From Pratylenchus scribneri (taxonomy: Eukaryota; Nematoda; Chromadorea; Rhabditida; Pratylenchidae): DNA of 64,000 nt. Positions 1-11,767 of this stretch are shown here, piece by piece (the stretch's first letter is position 1; the number at the start of each line of letters is the position of its first letter). Below the pieces are notes generated by a model. It saw nothing but the letters and a program-made list of their open reading frames with translations. It was not told where the DNA came from and ran no database searches. A program made the position numbers and the translations under genes. Location: assembly GCA_030063045.1 (NCBI GenBank), contig JAQSEB010000023.1:124001-188000 (forward strand), in the 5' to 3' direction.

Positions 1-206
1 TAGGGCAAAAACGGGAAGGAAATAAATTGGACAACATAAACACATCCCTCCTTTTTGTTTGGCTGTGGGGCCAAAGTGGTTGGTCGTTGGGGTAATGATC
101 CCTCCCCTCCCATTGTCGGCCCATCTCTCCCAATTTGCTCGTCCATTTTGCGCGTCTATCCGCTGAAAATAATTTGAAAGGCCCAATTCCATAACCTACC
201 TTCTGA
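1..206. other. no gene seen
   Basis: Intergenic sequence left of the first minisatellite array. Short C-rich and T-rich stretches are present but no exon-like frame with splice borders could be supported. Confidence 0.5.
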
Positions 207-945
207 GTTTTGTGTTTTTGCCTAGAATAATTCCGCCTGTTTTGTGTTTTCGCTTAGAATAATTCCGCCTGTTTTGTGTTTTAGCTTAGAATAATTCCGC
301 CTGTTTTGTGTTTTAGCTTAGAATAATTCCGCCTGTTTTGTGTTTTCACTTAGAATAATTCCGCCTGTTTGTGTTTTCACTTAGAATAATTCCGCCTGTT
401 TTGTGTTTTCGCTTAGAATAATTCCGCCTGTTTTGTGTTTTCGCTTAGAATAATTCCGCCTGTTTTGTGTTTTCGCTTAGAATAATTCCGCCTGTTTTGT
501 GTTTTAGCTTAGAATAATTCCGCCTGTTTGTGTTTTCACTTAGAATAATTCCGCCTGTTTTGTGTTTTCGCTTAGAATAATTCCGCCTGTTTTGTGTTTT
601 CACTTAGAATAATTCCGCCTGTTTTGTGTTTTCGCTTAGAATAATTCCGCCTGTTTTGTGTTTTCGCTTAGAATAATTCCGCCTGTTTTGTGTTTTCACT
701 TAGAATAATTCCGCCTGTTTTGTGTTTTCGCTTAGAATAATTCCGCCTGTTTGTGTTTTCGCTTAGAATAATTCCGCCTGTTTTGTGTTTTTGCTTAGAA
801 TAATTCCGCCTGTTTTGTGTTTTAGCTTAGAATAATTCCGCCTGTTTTGTGTTTTCGCTGAGAATAATTCCGCCTGTTTGTGTTTTCGTTAAGAATAATT
901 CCGCCTGTTTGTATTTTCGTTATGAATAATTCCGTCTGTCTTTGT
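207..945 (+). repeat. minisatellite family A, array 1
   Basis: About 23 head-to-tail copies of a 31-32 bp unit containing TTAGAATAATTCCGCCTG followed by a TTTTGTGTTTTCGC-like half. Copies differ by single bases and by a one-base length change in the T run (GTTTTGTG versus GTTTGTG). The last copies are the most degenerate. There are no unique spacers, so this is not CRISPR. The same family recurs at 17172-18086, 27281-28455 and 61381-61800, and in reverse at the right edge. Confidence 0.97.
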
Positions 946-1592
946 CATAACCCGTAACATCCATCCCCCATCCCCTTTTTTGGCAGCCGGCCGATCAATA
1001 GATTGTGATTAATGCGTGAGGGGGTATGTAATCCACCCTTTCTACAAATCCGCTTTTTTATCCTCCCTTTATCCTCTTTTTTTGTTGCCAGTCCAAAATT
1101 GACGTGAACATTCCATCGCCCTCCGCGCAGCACAGAGGGCGAACATTCCAGTTTTTAAAGAGTAGAAGAATTTGTCGAAAAAGGCAATGAATTCTCTGTT
1201 TGAGCCTTGAAGGAAGGCAAATGAATGCGGAAGAAAAGCATTCATTTTTGCGTATTCCATTCTCGTTCAACCATTAATTTCGGCTCATTTTTTGCTGCTA
1301 AATTGTCGCCACTTTTCACTCCCATATTTTATGTCATCATTCCAGCCATTGTCCTCCTCCGTCCAAACCTTCCACCCCCTCAAATAATCATTCATTTTCC
1401 ATTTTTATCAAATTTTATTACTTCTCCAACTTCTCCAGCCGGCCTATCGATCTATGAGCATTCCATAAAAAGGAGGCCAATCCCCTCAAAAAAAAGCACG
1501 GGAATTCCTTCCCTACAAATTCCGAAAATACATATAAATTTATAATAATTTCATCGGGCGGTGACTTAAATTGAATTCGCAACAACAAAAAA
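946..1592. other. upstream region of the AAAP transporter gene
   Basis: This 650 bp stretch lies between minisatellite A and the first coding exon of the transporter. It should hold that gene's promoter and 5' untranslated region. Short frames on both strands lack family resemblance or consistent splice borders. No TATA-like element or trans-splice acceptor could be assigned with confidence. Confidence 0.4.
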
Positions 1593-4500
1593 ATGATGGA
1601 AATGACCGTGCTTGGGTGAGTTCATCGATCAAGGAATTAAAAAATATGAAAATTTGGGGCCATTTTATGTAGTGTTAGTAGGTGTGATTTAAGTAACATT
1701 TAATAGGTAATTGCTCTATAAATTTCCTCATTTTTTTCAATATGAATTGATAAGGAAAAGGGAACTGAATCAACATCAACATCCGGGAATAATGATCAAT
1801 ATTTGGACCGAAATTGAGAAAGAATGGATCTATTCTATAAACTATAATGAAGGTGAATAATGGCCATATTTTATTGAGCTAAACTCCCAAATAATGGTGA
1901 AAGAGAGCATTTCAATCAGTATCATCTACCATGGCTATTCTTTTGGCCATAACTCAACAAGGAAGCAACCAATTTAGGAAGTCAATACGCCATTCGAAAG
2001 TCCTAAATGTCTTCTAAAAAGTGGCTTTCCATTTTTTGTGAAAGATTAAAAAATTGCCAAATAAGCTGGTTTTTTTTAAAAAATTCGGGTTTAAACATGC
2101 AAAGACATTTACATTTTTTAATAATGAATTTCATAAGCAAAATAATCAATTTTCCTCCAAAAAATTAGGGTTTAAACATTCAAAACATTTATATTTTTTT
2201 AAGAATGAATTTCATAAAATTTAAAAAAGCCACTTTGTAAAAGACAATTTTTACTATCCTAATCCTAATAAGGTATATCGCCTTCTAAAATTGGTTGCTT
2301 CTCTTTATTAAGTTATAAACAAAAGAATCAAATGAAATGGCGATAATCGAACAAGGATGATTTACCCAGAGAAATAAAAATTAAATTTAATTTGATCCAA
2401 AAACAATTCAAATTCTTTGTTCCATAGTAATCGAGTCAGCATCGTGACAGACGGCTCAAAAGTGGTGCCAACATTTGCAGGCAAAATGGGTGATTATTTT
2501 GAGCAAAATGGACGACTGAGGAAGGCCAGAGGCCTTGGATGGATTTTGGCTGCATTTTTCGTGTAATTTCCTCTATCAAAATTTCCAAATAATTTCCCTT
2601 AAAAAGTGTTGCCGATATGGCCGGTGGCGGAATTGTGGCATTGCCAACGGCCGTTGTCCGTTGCCAATTTTATCCGGGCCTTTTCATGCTTTTGGGCATG
2701 GCCCTAATTGCAACATATTCGGCTGTGATGCTCGGAAAATGTTGGGAAATTTTGTTGAGGCGATTCCCCGTGTACCGGACGCATTGCCGAAAGCCATATG
2801 GTGAATTCGGGAAAAGGGACAAAATATGACATTTAAGTACCTAGCCATTCTTTTGGCCATATTTCAACAGGGAAACAACTATTTCGGAAAGTAATATGCC
2901 ATTCGAAAGCCCTTAAATCTCCTCTAAAAAGTGGCTTATATTAATTTATAAAATTTTAAAACAATTTGTAAAATAATCGGCTTTCTCCCTAAAAATTTGA
3001 GTTTATTAAATTCTAATAAGGCATGTAATTTTTAAAGAGAAATTTCATAAAAATTTTAATAAATCAAATTTTAGAAGACAAGTTGGAGGCGATATGCTCT
3101 TTGAAAACCTTAAATATCCTCTAAAAAAGTGGCTTAAATTTTTGAACATTAATTTCTAAAATAAGGGTATTCCTCTAAAAATTCGGGTTTAGACATTTAT
3201 TTTTTTTAAAGTAAATTTAAGAAAAATTTAAATAAGCCAAAATAGCAAAAGATACTTTAGGTTTAATGGTATATCGCTTTCGTGGATTTTTATTTCTTGG
3301 TTGAATTTTGTCCAAAAGAACGGCTCAGATACTGAAATGACATAATTGAAAAGTCCCTTATTAGCGGAAGAGTAGGATGGGGATAAATATTAAATATTAA
3401 AATAATAATGTTATTCAAAATAATAATAATATGAAATTTTGCAGCTGAAATAGGCTATCGTGCACTTGGCCCAAACATGAGGTTGGGGAATCGGTGAAAT
3501 TCCTTTCTGAACCTTTCTCTTCCTCATATTCCAGAATAATTGTCTCAATTTGCGTGAATATTACACAATTCGGCGCAAGCACTGTAAACATTTTTTTCAT
3601 TTGGCATATATAATTTATTCCATTTTCAGGTTTTCCTCCTTCTTTGTGCCAAAAATATTCGTGATTTTGTCAGAGCATTTCTTCAATTCGACATCAGCTT
3701 TTGCCTCATTATTTTGGCCATCGCTTTGATTCTTTTGCCGGTCACTTTGCTCAAATCGCCAAATGATTTTTGGTTGGTACGGTACTCGATAGTTGGTTCC
3801 TTTGCTGAATGCCCTCTGGGGCATCAATCAAATTTCTACAATTCAATTTTAACAAACAGAAAAGCACTTTCCCTTTTCTTTGGGAGCGATGATTGAGAAG
3901 CTTCGTTAGTTTTTGGCGCATAGCTCAGTTAGGCAATAACCAATATGGGAAGGTATTATACTATTTTAAGCCTAAAGTGGCCTCTATAATTTGGCAATTT
4001 CATAAAATTCAAAATTAATGAAAATTACATATCTTTGAGTGTAATTAACCCGAATTTTCTATTTTAAGCTGCTTAATTTACAAATTTTTTAAGCAAAAAA
4101 ATTAGTTTTGATACTTTTTGGAGGACATTTAGGGTTTTCTAATGACATATGACTTTCTAAAATTGGTTACTTCCTTGTTAAAAAATGACCAAAAGAAAAG
4201 GCCTAGGTACTGTAATTTTAACCTCCTCTTCTCATCTCTCATCTCAGCCTCTTGAAAATGCCCTTGGGGATCCATCAAAATTCCTCAATAAAATAAAACA
4301 ATTTAATTTTAAGAAATTACAGGCCTTTTTCTCCCATAAACATCATTTTCTTTTTTCTATGAATCAAATAAAATGTTGAATATTTTAAATTTTCAGGCCA
4401 GTGGTTGTGGGCGGAATGTTGAGCACGGGGATAGCCAGTCAGCCACCTAAAAATTCCCCAGCTTTTCAAATCCATATTCCTTTTAAAGTCGTTTTAATTT

Positions 4501-7500
4501 GCATTGGTGCTGTTTTGGATTTTGGCAGTTGTGAACCGGTTCGGGAATTTCCTCCCACCTCTTTGCCCAATTATTTGTATGCCCTCGGCACAATGCTGTT
4601 CACCTATGGCGGACATTCCGCCTTTCCCACAATTCAGCATGACATGAAGAAACCATCGGAATTCAACAAATCTGCCATCCTTGGCTTCATCAGTATATTA
4701 TTCCCATGTTCCGGGAATCTTGGAAATCAGGCATTTCCGGAATTGTCAAGCCATTAGCTGTTCAATTTGAAACCCTTATTAGGGCTTAGGCCAAAGTTAG
4801 TAAAATATAAACCAGTTTGGGTTTAAAACCCAGTTTTGGTTTAAATACATGTCAATGTTTTGGTCTAATAACCGGTTTTGGTTTAAAAACTGGTTTTGGT
4901 TTGAATAATGGTTTGAGTTTAAAAATCGGTTTTCGTTTAAATACTGGTTTTGGTTTGAATAACGGTTTTGGTTTAAATACTGGTTTTGGGTTTGAATAAC
5001 GGTTTTGGTTTAAAAACCGGTTTTGGTTTAAATACTGGTTTTGGTTTGATAACGGTTTTGGTTTAAAAACCGGTTTTGGTTTAAATACTGGTTTGAAATT
5101 GAAATGTCATAGACTAAATCGACTAATGAACTTATTTTCAAATCTATTAGAAATCTAGAAGCCAAGATTTCCAAAAATTGCCAGGCTAAATGCCTGGCCT
5201 TTTCCGGAAATGCCGAATTTCCAAAATTGCCCGTAACCAAAATTCCTTTCTAATTTTTTTTACTTTTTGCATAGTTATGTCCATTTTCAATTTCTCTGCC
5301 GTATCATTGGGCGGATTCGTCTATGGGAACAGTTTACGTGATTCGGTCATCAATTCCATTCAAACCGGTTCGGTTTAAATTCACTCTTTTTCCTCAATAC
5401 AATCCCTCCATATTTCACAGTTTGGATTCAGCAAGCCGTAAATTTGATGATCACCGCCCATTGTTCGCAGCATTATTCCAATCTTCAATCCTAAATCCCC
5501 TATTCCCGTATTTAGGCCTGTTGACAATCACTTTGATCATAAATCCGCTTAATCAGGAAATGGAGGAATTCTTCAAAGTGCCACATGGTAAATTATACCC
5601 TCAGCATTTTTTGATGGAGAATTTTATTAGAATAAGTCCTATTTTTCTAAAAAATTTCCTGGATTAAAGGAATTGTAAAATTAATTTTGCATATTTCGCT
5701 TGATTGTATGTGTTTTCGATTAACTAAGAAAAATGTGTTTTCGATTAACTAAGAAAAATGTGTTTTCGATTAACTAAGAAAAATGTGTTTTCGATTAACT
5801 AAGAAAAATGTGTTAAAAATGTGTTTTCGATTAACTAAGAAAAATGTGTTTTCGATAAACTAAGAAAAATGTATTTTCGATTAACTAAGAAAAATGTGTT
5901 TTCGATAAACTAAGAAAAATGTGTTTTCGATTAACTAAGAAAAATGTGTTTTCGATAACTAAGAAAAATGTGTTTTCGATTAACTAAGAAAAATGTGTTT
6001 TCGATTAACTAAGAAAAATGTGTTTTCGATTAACTAGTGTTTTCGATTAACTAAGAAAAATGTGTTTTCGATTAACTAAGAAAAATGTGTTTTCGATTAA
6101 CTAGGAAAAATGTGTTTTCGATTAACTAAGAAAAATGTGTTTTCGATTAACTAATAAGAAAAATGTGTTTTCGATTAACTAAGAAAAATGTGTTTTCGAT
6201 TAACTTAGAAAAATGCGTTTTCGATTAACTTAGAAAAATGTGTTTTCGATAAACTAAGAAAAATGTGTTTTCGATTAACTAAGAAAAATGTGTTTTCGAT
6301 TAACTTATAAAAATGTGTTTTCGATTAACTAAGAAAAATGTGTTTTCGATTAACTAAGAAAAATGTTTTTTCGATTAACTAAGAAAAATGTGTTTTCGAT
6401 TAACTAAGTAAAATGTGTTTTCGATTAACTAAGAAAAATGTGTTTTTGATTAACTAAGTAAAATGTGTTTTCGATTAACTAAGAAAAATGTGTTTTCGAT
6501 TAACTAAGAAAAATGTGTTTTCGATTAACTAAGAAAAATGTGTTTTCGATTAACTAAGAAAAATGTGTTTTCGATTAACTAAGAAAAATGTGTTTTCGAT
6601 TAACTAAGAAAAATGTGTTTTCGATTAACTAAGAAAAATGTGTTTTTGATTAACTAAGAAAAATTTGTTTTCGATTAACTAAGAAAAATGTGTTTTCGAT
6701 TAACTAAGAAAAATGTGTTTTCGATTAACTAAGAAAAATGTGTTTTCGATTAACTAAGAAAAATGTGTTTTCGATTAACTAAGAAAAATGTGTTTTCGAT
6801 TAACTTAGAAAAATGCGTTTTCGATTAACTTAGAAAAATGTGTTTTCGATAAACTAAGAAAAATGTGTTTTCGATTAACTAAGAAAAATGTGTTTTCGAT
6901 TAACTTATAAAAATGTGTTTTCGATTAACTAAGAAAAATGTGTTTTCGATTAACTTATAAAAATGTGTTTTCGATTAACTAAGAAAAATGTGTTTTCGAT
7001 TAACTAAGAAAATTGTTTTTTCGATTAACTAAGAAAAATGTGTTTTCGATTAACTAAGTAAAATGTGTTTTCGATTAACTAAGAAAAATGTGTTTTCGAT
7101 TAACTAAGTAAAATGTGTTTTCGATTAACTAAGAAAAATGTGTTTTCGATTAACTAAGAAAAATTTGTTTTCGATTAACTAAGAAAAATGTGTTTTCGAT
7201 TAACTAAGAAAAATGTGTTTTCGATTAACTAAGAAAAATGTGTTTTCGATTAACTAAGAAAAATGTGTTTTCGATTAACTAAGAAAAATTTGTTTTCGAT
7301 TAACTAAGAAAAATGTGTTTTCGATTAACTAAGAAAAATGTGTTTTCGATTAACTAAGAAAAATGTGTTTTCGAAACTTAGAAAAAATTTTTTTTGTTTT
7401 ATAGGATTGTAATTGTAATTTAGAATTGTAATTGTAAATTCCGCTTGGGCTTGAGAATTTTAATTCTAAATTAGGCCTCTATTGAGAGGATTATGAAGGA

Positions 7501-8574
7501 ATTGCAAAATAAATCTCTAACAACTAAAACTTACTTAAAATTTTAAAATCTTAAACTCTAATTTTGCCATTCTAATTTCATTTTAATTATAAAATCAAGG
7601 AAATGGCATTCTGTAATATATTCCCTTCGTCAGATTTTGGCTTAAAACGTGTTCTCGTCCGTACTTCGGTGCTTGGCATTATAGTTTTCACTGCAGAGAC
7701 TGTGCCAAGTTTTGGCCCAGTTTTGGATTTTTTCGGCGGATCCACCGTTGCTCTCACTTCCGTCATTTTTCCCTGCCTTTTCTTCCTTTTCCTGGCTGCC
7801 GGCGAGAAAAAGTCAAGAGAATCTGGAAATATTGGCAATGCAGACCTGCCACCCTCCTTTTCCGAGTATGAATTAGGGAGTTTAAGGCTAAATATTAACC
7901 AATTTTGTGACAGAATGGTGCAAAGGACCGACACGAGGACACTTTTCATTTGTGGGACAATTATCGGTTAGTGCAATGTCCAATAAACTAACAATCAATT
8001 AGAGCTAATATTGAAAATTGGCAAATTCCAGAATTTGTTAAGATGGTGGACTAACTAATTTGGAAATATTTACTTCTATTTATAGTAATAATAGGGCGAG
8101 AAAATTGCTCATTAAACTCGGTGGGATCGATGGAATTTCAATTTTAGACCGGTATTAATGCTTAGATAATTAATAAACAAAGCCGGTTTTGGTTTAAACA
8201 ATGATTCAATTTTTCAAAATAACTTATATCTATTTGAAATATAAATTTACTAGACTATATCGACCGCTCCGAGTCTATTGAGCCTATTCTCAAATTTGAA
8301 GTCTGAAAAATGATTCCCAAAATTGTCTAGCACTTGGATAATTTCTAATATAATATTTACTTTCCTAAATTTTTAAGTGATTTCCTCACTGGCCGGCATA
8401 ATTGCCACACTTTCTGCACTGAAGGCACTGTTCGGTACTCAATTCACACCGCCCTGTTATTTACGGCATCTCTACGCTGATGAGGCCAATTCAACAAAAA
8501 ATGCATTGAGTGCCACAAATTGTTGTGGCCCTGGGCAAAATATTTCAAGGCAATTTTCTCTAAGGCAATATTAA
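1593..8574 (+). CDS. AAAP-family (SLC32/SLC36-like) amino acid transporter
   Basis: Multi-pass membrane transporter of the amino acid/auxin permease family, expected to move amino acids with protons or other ions. Exons: 1593-1615, 2428-2562, 2607-2800, 3445-3481, 3535-3583, 3630-3772, 4397-4437, 4489-4692, 5275-5367, 5421-5462, 5516-5587, 7634-7865, 7914-7966, 8378-8574 (1515 nt, 504 residues). All junctions keep phase and use GT-AG. Diagnostic motifs are GGGIVALPTAVV near residue 58 (first membrane helix), YGGHSAFPTIQHDM near residue 248, and NPLNQEMEEFF before the penultimate block. Length suits the family. The tiny first exon (8 codons) is the least certain part; it was chosen because its GG|GTGAGT donor matches the phase of the next exon. 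Longer introns carry three palindromic elements, a degenerate repeat and the 1.7 kb minisatellite B. The transported substrate cannot be read from sequence. Confidence 0.9.
1925..2335. mobile_element. palindromic MITE-like element, family P, copy 1
   Basis: Lies in intron 1 of the AAAP gene. The left arm reads like TTTTGGCCATAACTCAACAA, then a GGAAGCAACCAATTT-like core and CCTAAATGTC; the right arm is its approximate reverse complement ending near 2330. No coding capacity. The same arms recur at about nine further loci in the window. Confidence 0.75.
2840..3335. mobile_element. palindromic MITE-like element, family P, copy 2
   Basis: Lies in intron 3 of the AAAP gene. The left arm starts near 2842 and the right arm ends near 3330 with GTCCAAAAGAACGGC. 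An extra internal piece resembling the left arm around 3086-3135 makes this copy longer, suggesting a partial internal duplication. Confidence 0.65.
3905..4212. mobile_element. palindromic MITE-like element, family P, copy 3
   Basis: Lies in intron 6 of the AAAP gene. The arms are more diverged than in other copies (GCATAGCTCAGTTAGGC on the left; ACTTCCTTGTTAAAAAATGACC on the right is the mirrored arm), but order and spacing match the family. Confidence 0.65.
4800..5095 (+). repeat. degenerate GGTTTTGGTTTAAA tandem repeat
   Basis: Some 15-18 degenerate copies of a 17-18 bp unit of the type ACCGGTTTTGGTTTAAA, inside intron 8 of the AAAP gene. A related, more degenerate stretch lies in a TBCEL intron at 15525-15800. 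Confidence 0.85.
5708..7390 (+). repeat. minisatellite family B, array 1
   Basis: About 67 copies of a 25 bp unit (AAAAATGTGTTTTCGATTAA then CTAAG) fill most of the 2046 bp intron 11 of the AAAP gene. Variants such as AACTTAGAAAAATGCG, AACTTATAAAAATG and AAGTAAAATG recur about 600 bp apart (6201-6315 versus 6801-6915), showing a higher-order duplication. The family recurs at 46858-47368 and in reverse at 55072-56160. Confidence 0.97.
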
Positions 8575-8879
8575 TTTTTCCTTTCACATTTTCTATTAAA
8601 GTTATGGCCTTGGACCCGAATATTGCACCAAACCAGATCTCCATTTCTATTGATGTGAATGTGAATTTTGATGAAGGATTTTGAATTTTGGGGAGAAAAA
8701 ATTATATTTTTTTATATTTTAGTATTGATATTTTTTATTATTGTGTATTCATTTTTTGAGTTTGTCCAATTTGGAATAAAAATGTAGGTGAATAAATTGA
8801 AACCTCCCTCTTAAAAAAATTTTTAATTAATTTTTTATTATCTTAAAAGAATTTTTGAGGTGTCGGAAAATCTGAATCT
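8575..8879. other. 3' flank of the AAAP gene
   Basis: Presumed 3' untranslated region and spacer. An AATAAAA near 8776 is a plausible polyadenylation signal about 200 bp after the stop codon. Nothing else is seen. Confidence 0.45.
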
Positions 8880-9520
8880 GGTATTTGTTTGGTAATAGTT
8901 CGGTTGGGCCCCCCCCCCCGTTTTTTGACAAAATAATTTTTTATTTTATTTTACCCTAAAAACATGTAATTAGGGGTTTTTGATGATGGAGAATCCGAAT
9001 ATGGCATTAGTTTTTCTTTAGCTGTACTGGCTGAACCGTTACTGGTTCATAAATCGGTTTGGGAAAAATTGAAGTTTGACATTTTGGGCCATATTATACA
9101 TCAATCGACGCGTCTCGATGAGCTAAGCATGAATCTATAATTTGCCTAGCATAAAACTCAAAACAAAAAAAGTTATGGCCATTTAAAATTTCATAAGGTT
9201 TATAGATGACCCATGGACTAAATTGGCCATAACTTTTTTTATTATTGTGTATTATGCAAAACCGATTACAGATTCGTGATCAGCTCATCAATACGCGTCG
9301 AATGATATATAATATGACTTATAATACCAAAGTTCAATTTTTTCGAAACCGGTTTGTAAACCTATACTGGTTCAGGAAACTTAATTCATTAAAAATAAAT
9401 GCCAAATTCGGATTCTCCGTCATCGAAAACCCTAATTACATGTTTTTAGAGTAAAATAAAATAAAAAATTATTTTGTCAAAAAAAGGGGGGGCCCCAACC
9501 GAACGATTACCATTTGTTTT
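8880..9520. mobile_element. large foldback/MITE-like palindrome with G/C-run arms
   Basis: About 640 bp of nested inverted repeat. The left arm begins with GGTAATAGTTCGGTTGGG and a C11 run, followed by an A/T stretch, ACATGTAATTAGGGG and GGAGAATCCGAATATGGCATT. The right arm (about 9390-9515) is its reverse complement with a G7 run. Inner arms (GTTATGGCCATTT and AAATTGGCCATAACTT) are also complementary. No transposase is encoded, so it would be non-autonomous. Confidence 0.85.
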
Positions 9521-9824
9521 TGAACTCTGACCATATTGAACGGTTCAAAAACCGGTTTAAAAAATTAACAGCGGAAAAATTCAAAAAAATTTTCAATAAT
9601 TTTTTAAGCACGTTCAGAAGCTTAAAAGAGAAAAAAGAAACCAAGCTTAAAAAAATTAGAATATCGCTAAAGGGTTCCTCAATGATGAATCAATTGACAA
9701 AAAGAATTAAAAAGACAAAATTAATTTTTAAATAAATTTAAAAAATGGGATGGGGCAATACAAATACAAAGTAGAGTATTACCGAAAATGGTTAATGGTC
9801 TCTTTAAAAATGGATACTAAAGTT

Positions 9825-10260
9825 ATTTTTGAATTAATTTTAATGAAATTTAGGCCACCAAAATAATAAATAATAAACAAAATAAAAACAACTCATTAAA
9901 TGTCAAAGGACTATATATGGACGGAGACATGAGGGAAAAGTACAAAAATAGAACAAATAATTATAATGGAGGGGGCGTATAAATGCCGTTGAATGAATCG
10001 GGGGATTATTGATTAAAAAATTGGCTAATTTCAAAATGAACGAAATTTGTTTTTGAATTAATTTTGATGAATTTTGGCTACCAAATAAACAAATAATAAA
10101 CAAAATAAAAACAACAAAAATGCCAAGACCATATTAAGATTTAATAAGGAGGGTGGGGGGCAAGAAAGAACCATATATGGACACACAAGGGAAAAGTACA
10201 AAAATGTAACTTTGAAAATTAGAATGGAGAGGGCGTAAAATCGAAATGGCACAATTTTTG
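9825..10260 (+). repeat. tandem duplication of a ~215 bp segment
   Basis: Two diverged direct copies, about 9825-9990 and 10050-10245. Each contains GAATTAATTTTAATGAAATT-like sequence, a run of ATAATAAACAAAATAAAAAC, CATATATGGAC, GGGAAAAGTACAAAAAT and GGAGGGGGCGTA. Neither copy shows a supported reading frame. Confidence 0.75.
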
Positions 10261-11767
10261 TTGAAATGTATTGGTCCCCCAACCGCATCCCATTCATTCA
10301 CTTACATTCTCGGCCATTCTTGGCCCCAACCCCAACAACACATTCTCGGCCATTCTGGAAGCTCTGCGGGGGCGTTCAAGGTGAAAGTTATGCTTATGGG
10401 GGGAAAATGATGATGAGATGTTGTTGGCTTTTGGTCGCCACCTTCAATGTTCAATCAAATCCAATGTCCAATCCAAAGGCAGTCTGATCCAACACCGCGA
10501 TCCAATCCCCCTCCATTCTTCATTCATTCTCGCCAACTTTTTGTAAAGTCCCATCCCCCATATCTCCATCGGCCATATATAGGCCAAGAATATGCCCCTC
10601 TAATGGATCTGTCCCCCATCATTCATAACAATTCCCTAACCATTCCCCCGGCTATTCATTTCATTCAATCATCCTCCGATTCCCGGCTCTCAAATTCAGT
10701 GGGCTTGGATGGCAAGCCGTCTACCTAAACCTAACATTCTTCAAACAATTCCACAGCAAATCCCTAAACAATTTCCCCAAACCATTCCATTATGCTTTAT
10801 TCCCTCGGTTTACGGATTCATTTCAATTCAATTAAATTCCTCCGATTCCCTTGGTTTAATGGGATGCCAGGCTTGGTCCACATGTTGATAACCGATCGAA
10901 ATGATGAAAATTCACAGAAAAATAATTTTATTTTTTTTTGTGCATTTTTCAGCAGCGTTACCATGTGCACCAAATCTGTGCAACCAATCACCGTAAAATA
11001 TGGGAAAAAATCACATTTTTTATTTATTGTGCACATTATAAATCATCCATCATTAATTGGCTAGCGGAAAGAAACATCAAAAATTGAGGAGGAAAAGTGT
11101 GCCATCGTCAATGTGACCCAAAAAAGGAGGAAGGAAAAGGTAAAAAAAGAGGGAGAAAATGCAAAATTTTTGAATATGTCGAGAATTTACAATTTATTAA
11201 TATTTACAATTTTTTGAAAGCCATCCTTCGGAATTTGAGTTCCAAAAAAATATTTTTTAAATTTTCTAAATTTTTTAGGGAATTTCAGATATGTTGATTT
11301 TTGAAAATTAAAAATATTTTTTTAAATTTCAGAAAATTATTTTCTGAAGTTTTCAAAAGTGTTGATTTCTGAAAATTAAAAATATTTTTAAATTTTCAAA
11401 AAATTATTTTCTGATTTAAAAAAAATTTTCAAAAAATTATTTTCTGATTTTTAAAAAATATTTTTAAATTTTCACAGAAATTTTTAAGGGAAAATCAAAA
11501 CTTTTTTAATTTTCTAAAAAATTATTTTCTTGTGTTTAAGAAGTATTGATTTTTGAAATGAAAAAATATATTTTTGGAACCCAAAATTCCGAAAGATTTT
11601 CTTTTTGAAGGGCATTTGTGATTGAAATGAAACTCGTAAATTGAAAACCAAAATATGTGGGAAGGGTAAGGGACGGCATGGATTCCATGCCAAATTATTG
11701 GTGCCTAATTGTGGTGAACCGTCTCAAAAATTGAGGTACAAAAAATTGTGTGGATTTTCATTTCGTT
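10261..11767. other. intergenic, no supported gene
   Basis: 10260-10730 is C-rich on the plus strand with repeated CATTCTCGGCCATTCT phrases. 11200-11600 is A/T low complexity with repeated TTTCTGAAAATTAAAAATAT-like phrases. Short frames of 60-93 codons occur but show no family resemblance or splice structure. The 3' untranslated region of the TBCEL-like gene should fall just below 11768. Confidence 0.4.

Noticed and set aside
207..945. Possible CRISPR array
   Set aside because: Repeats are head-to-tail without unique spacers, and the genome is eukaryotic.
9514..9735. Plus-strand frame of 73 codons, Lys-rich
   Set aside because: A-rich composition next to the foldback element; no homology or start context.
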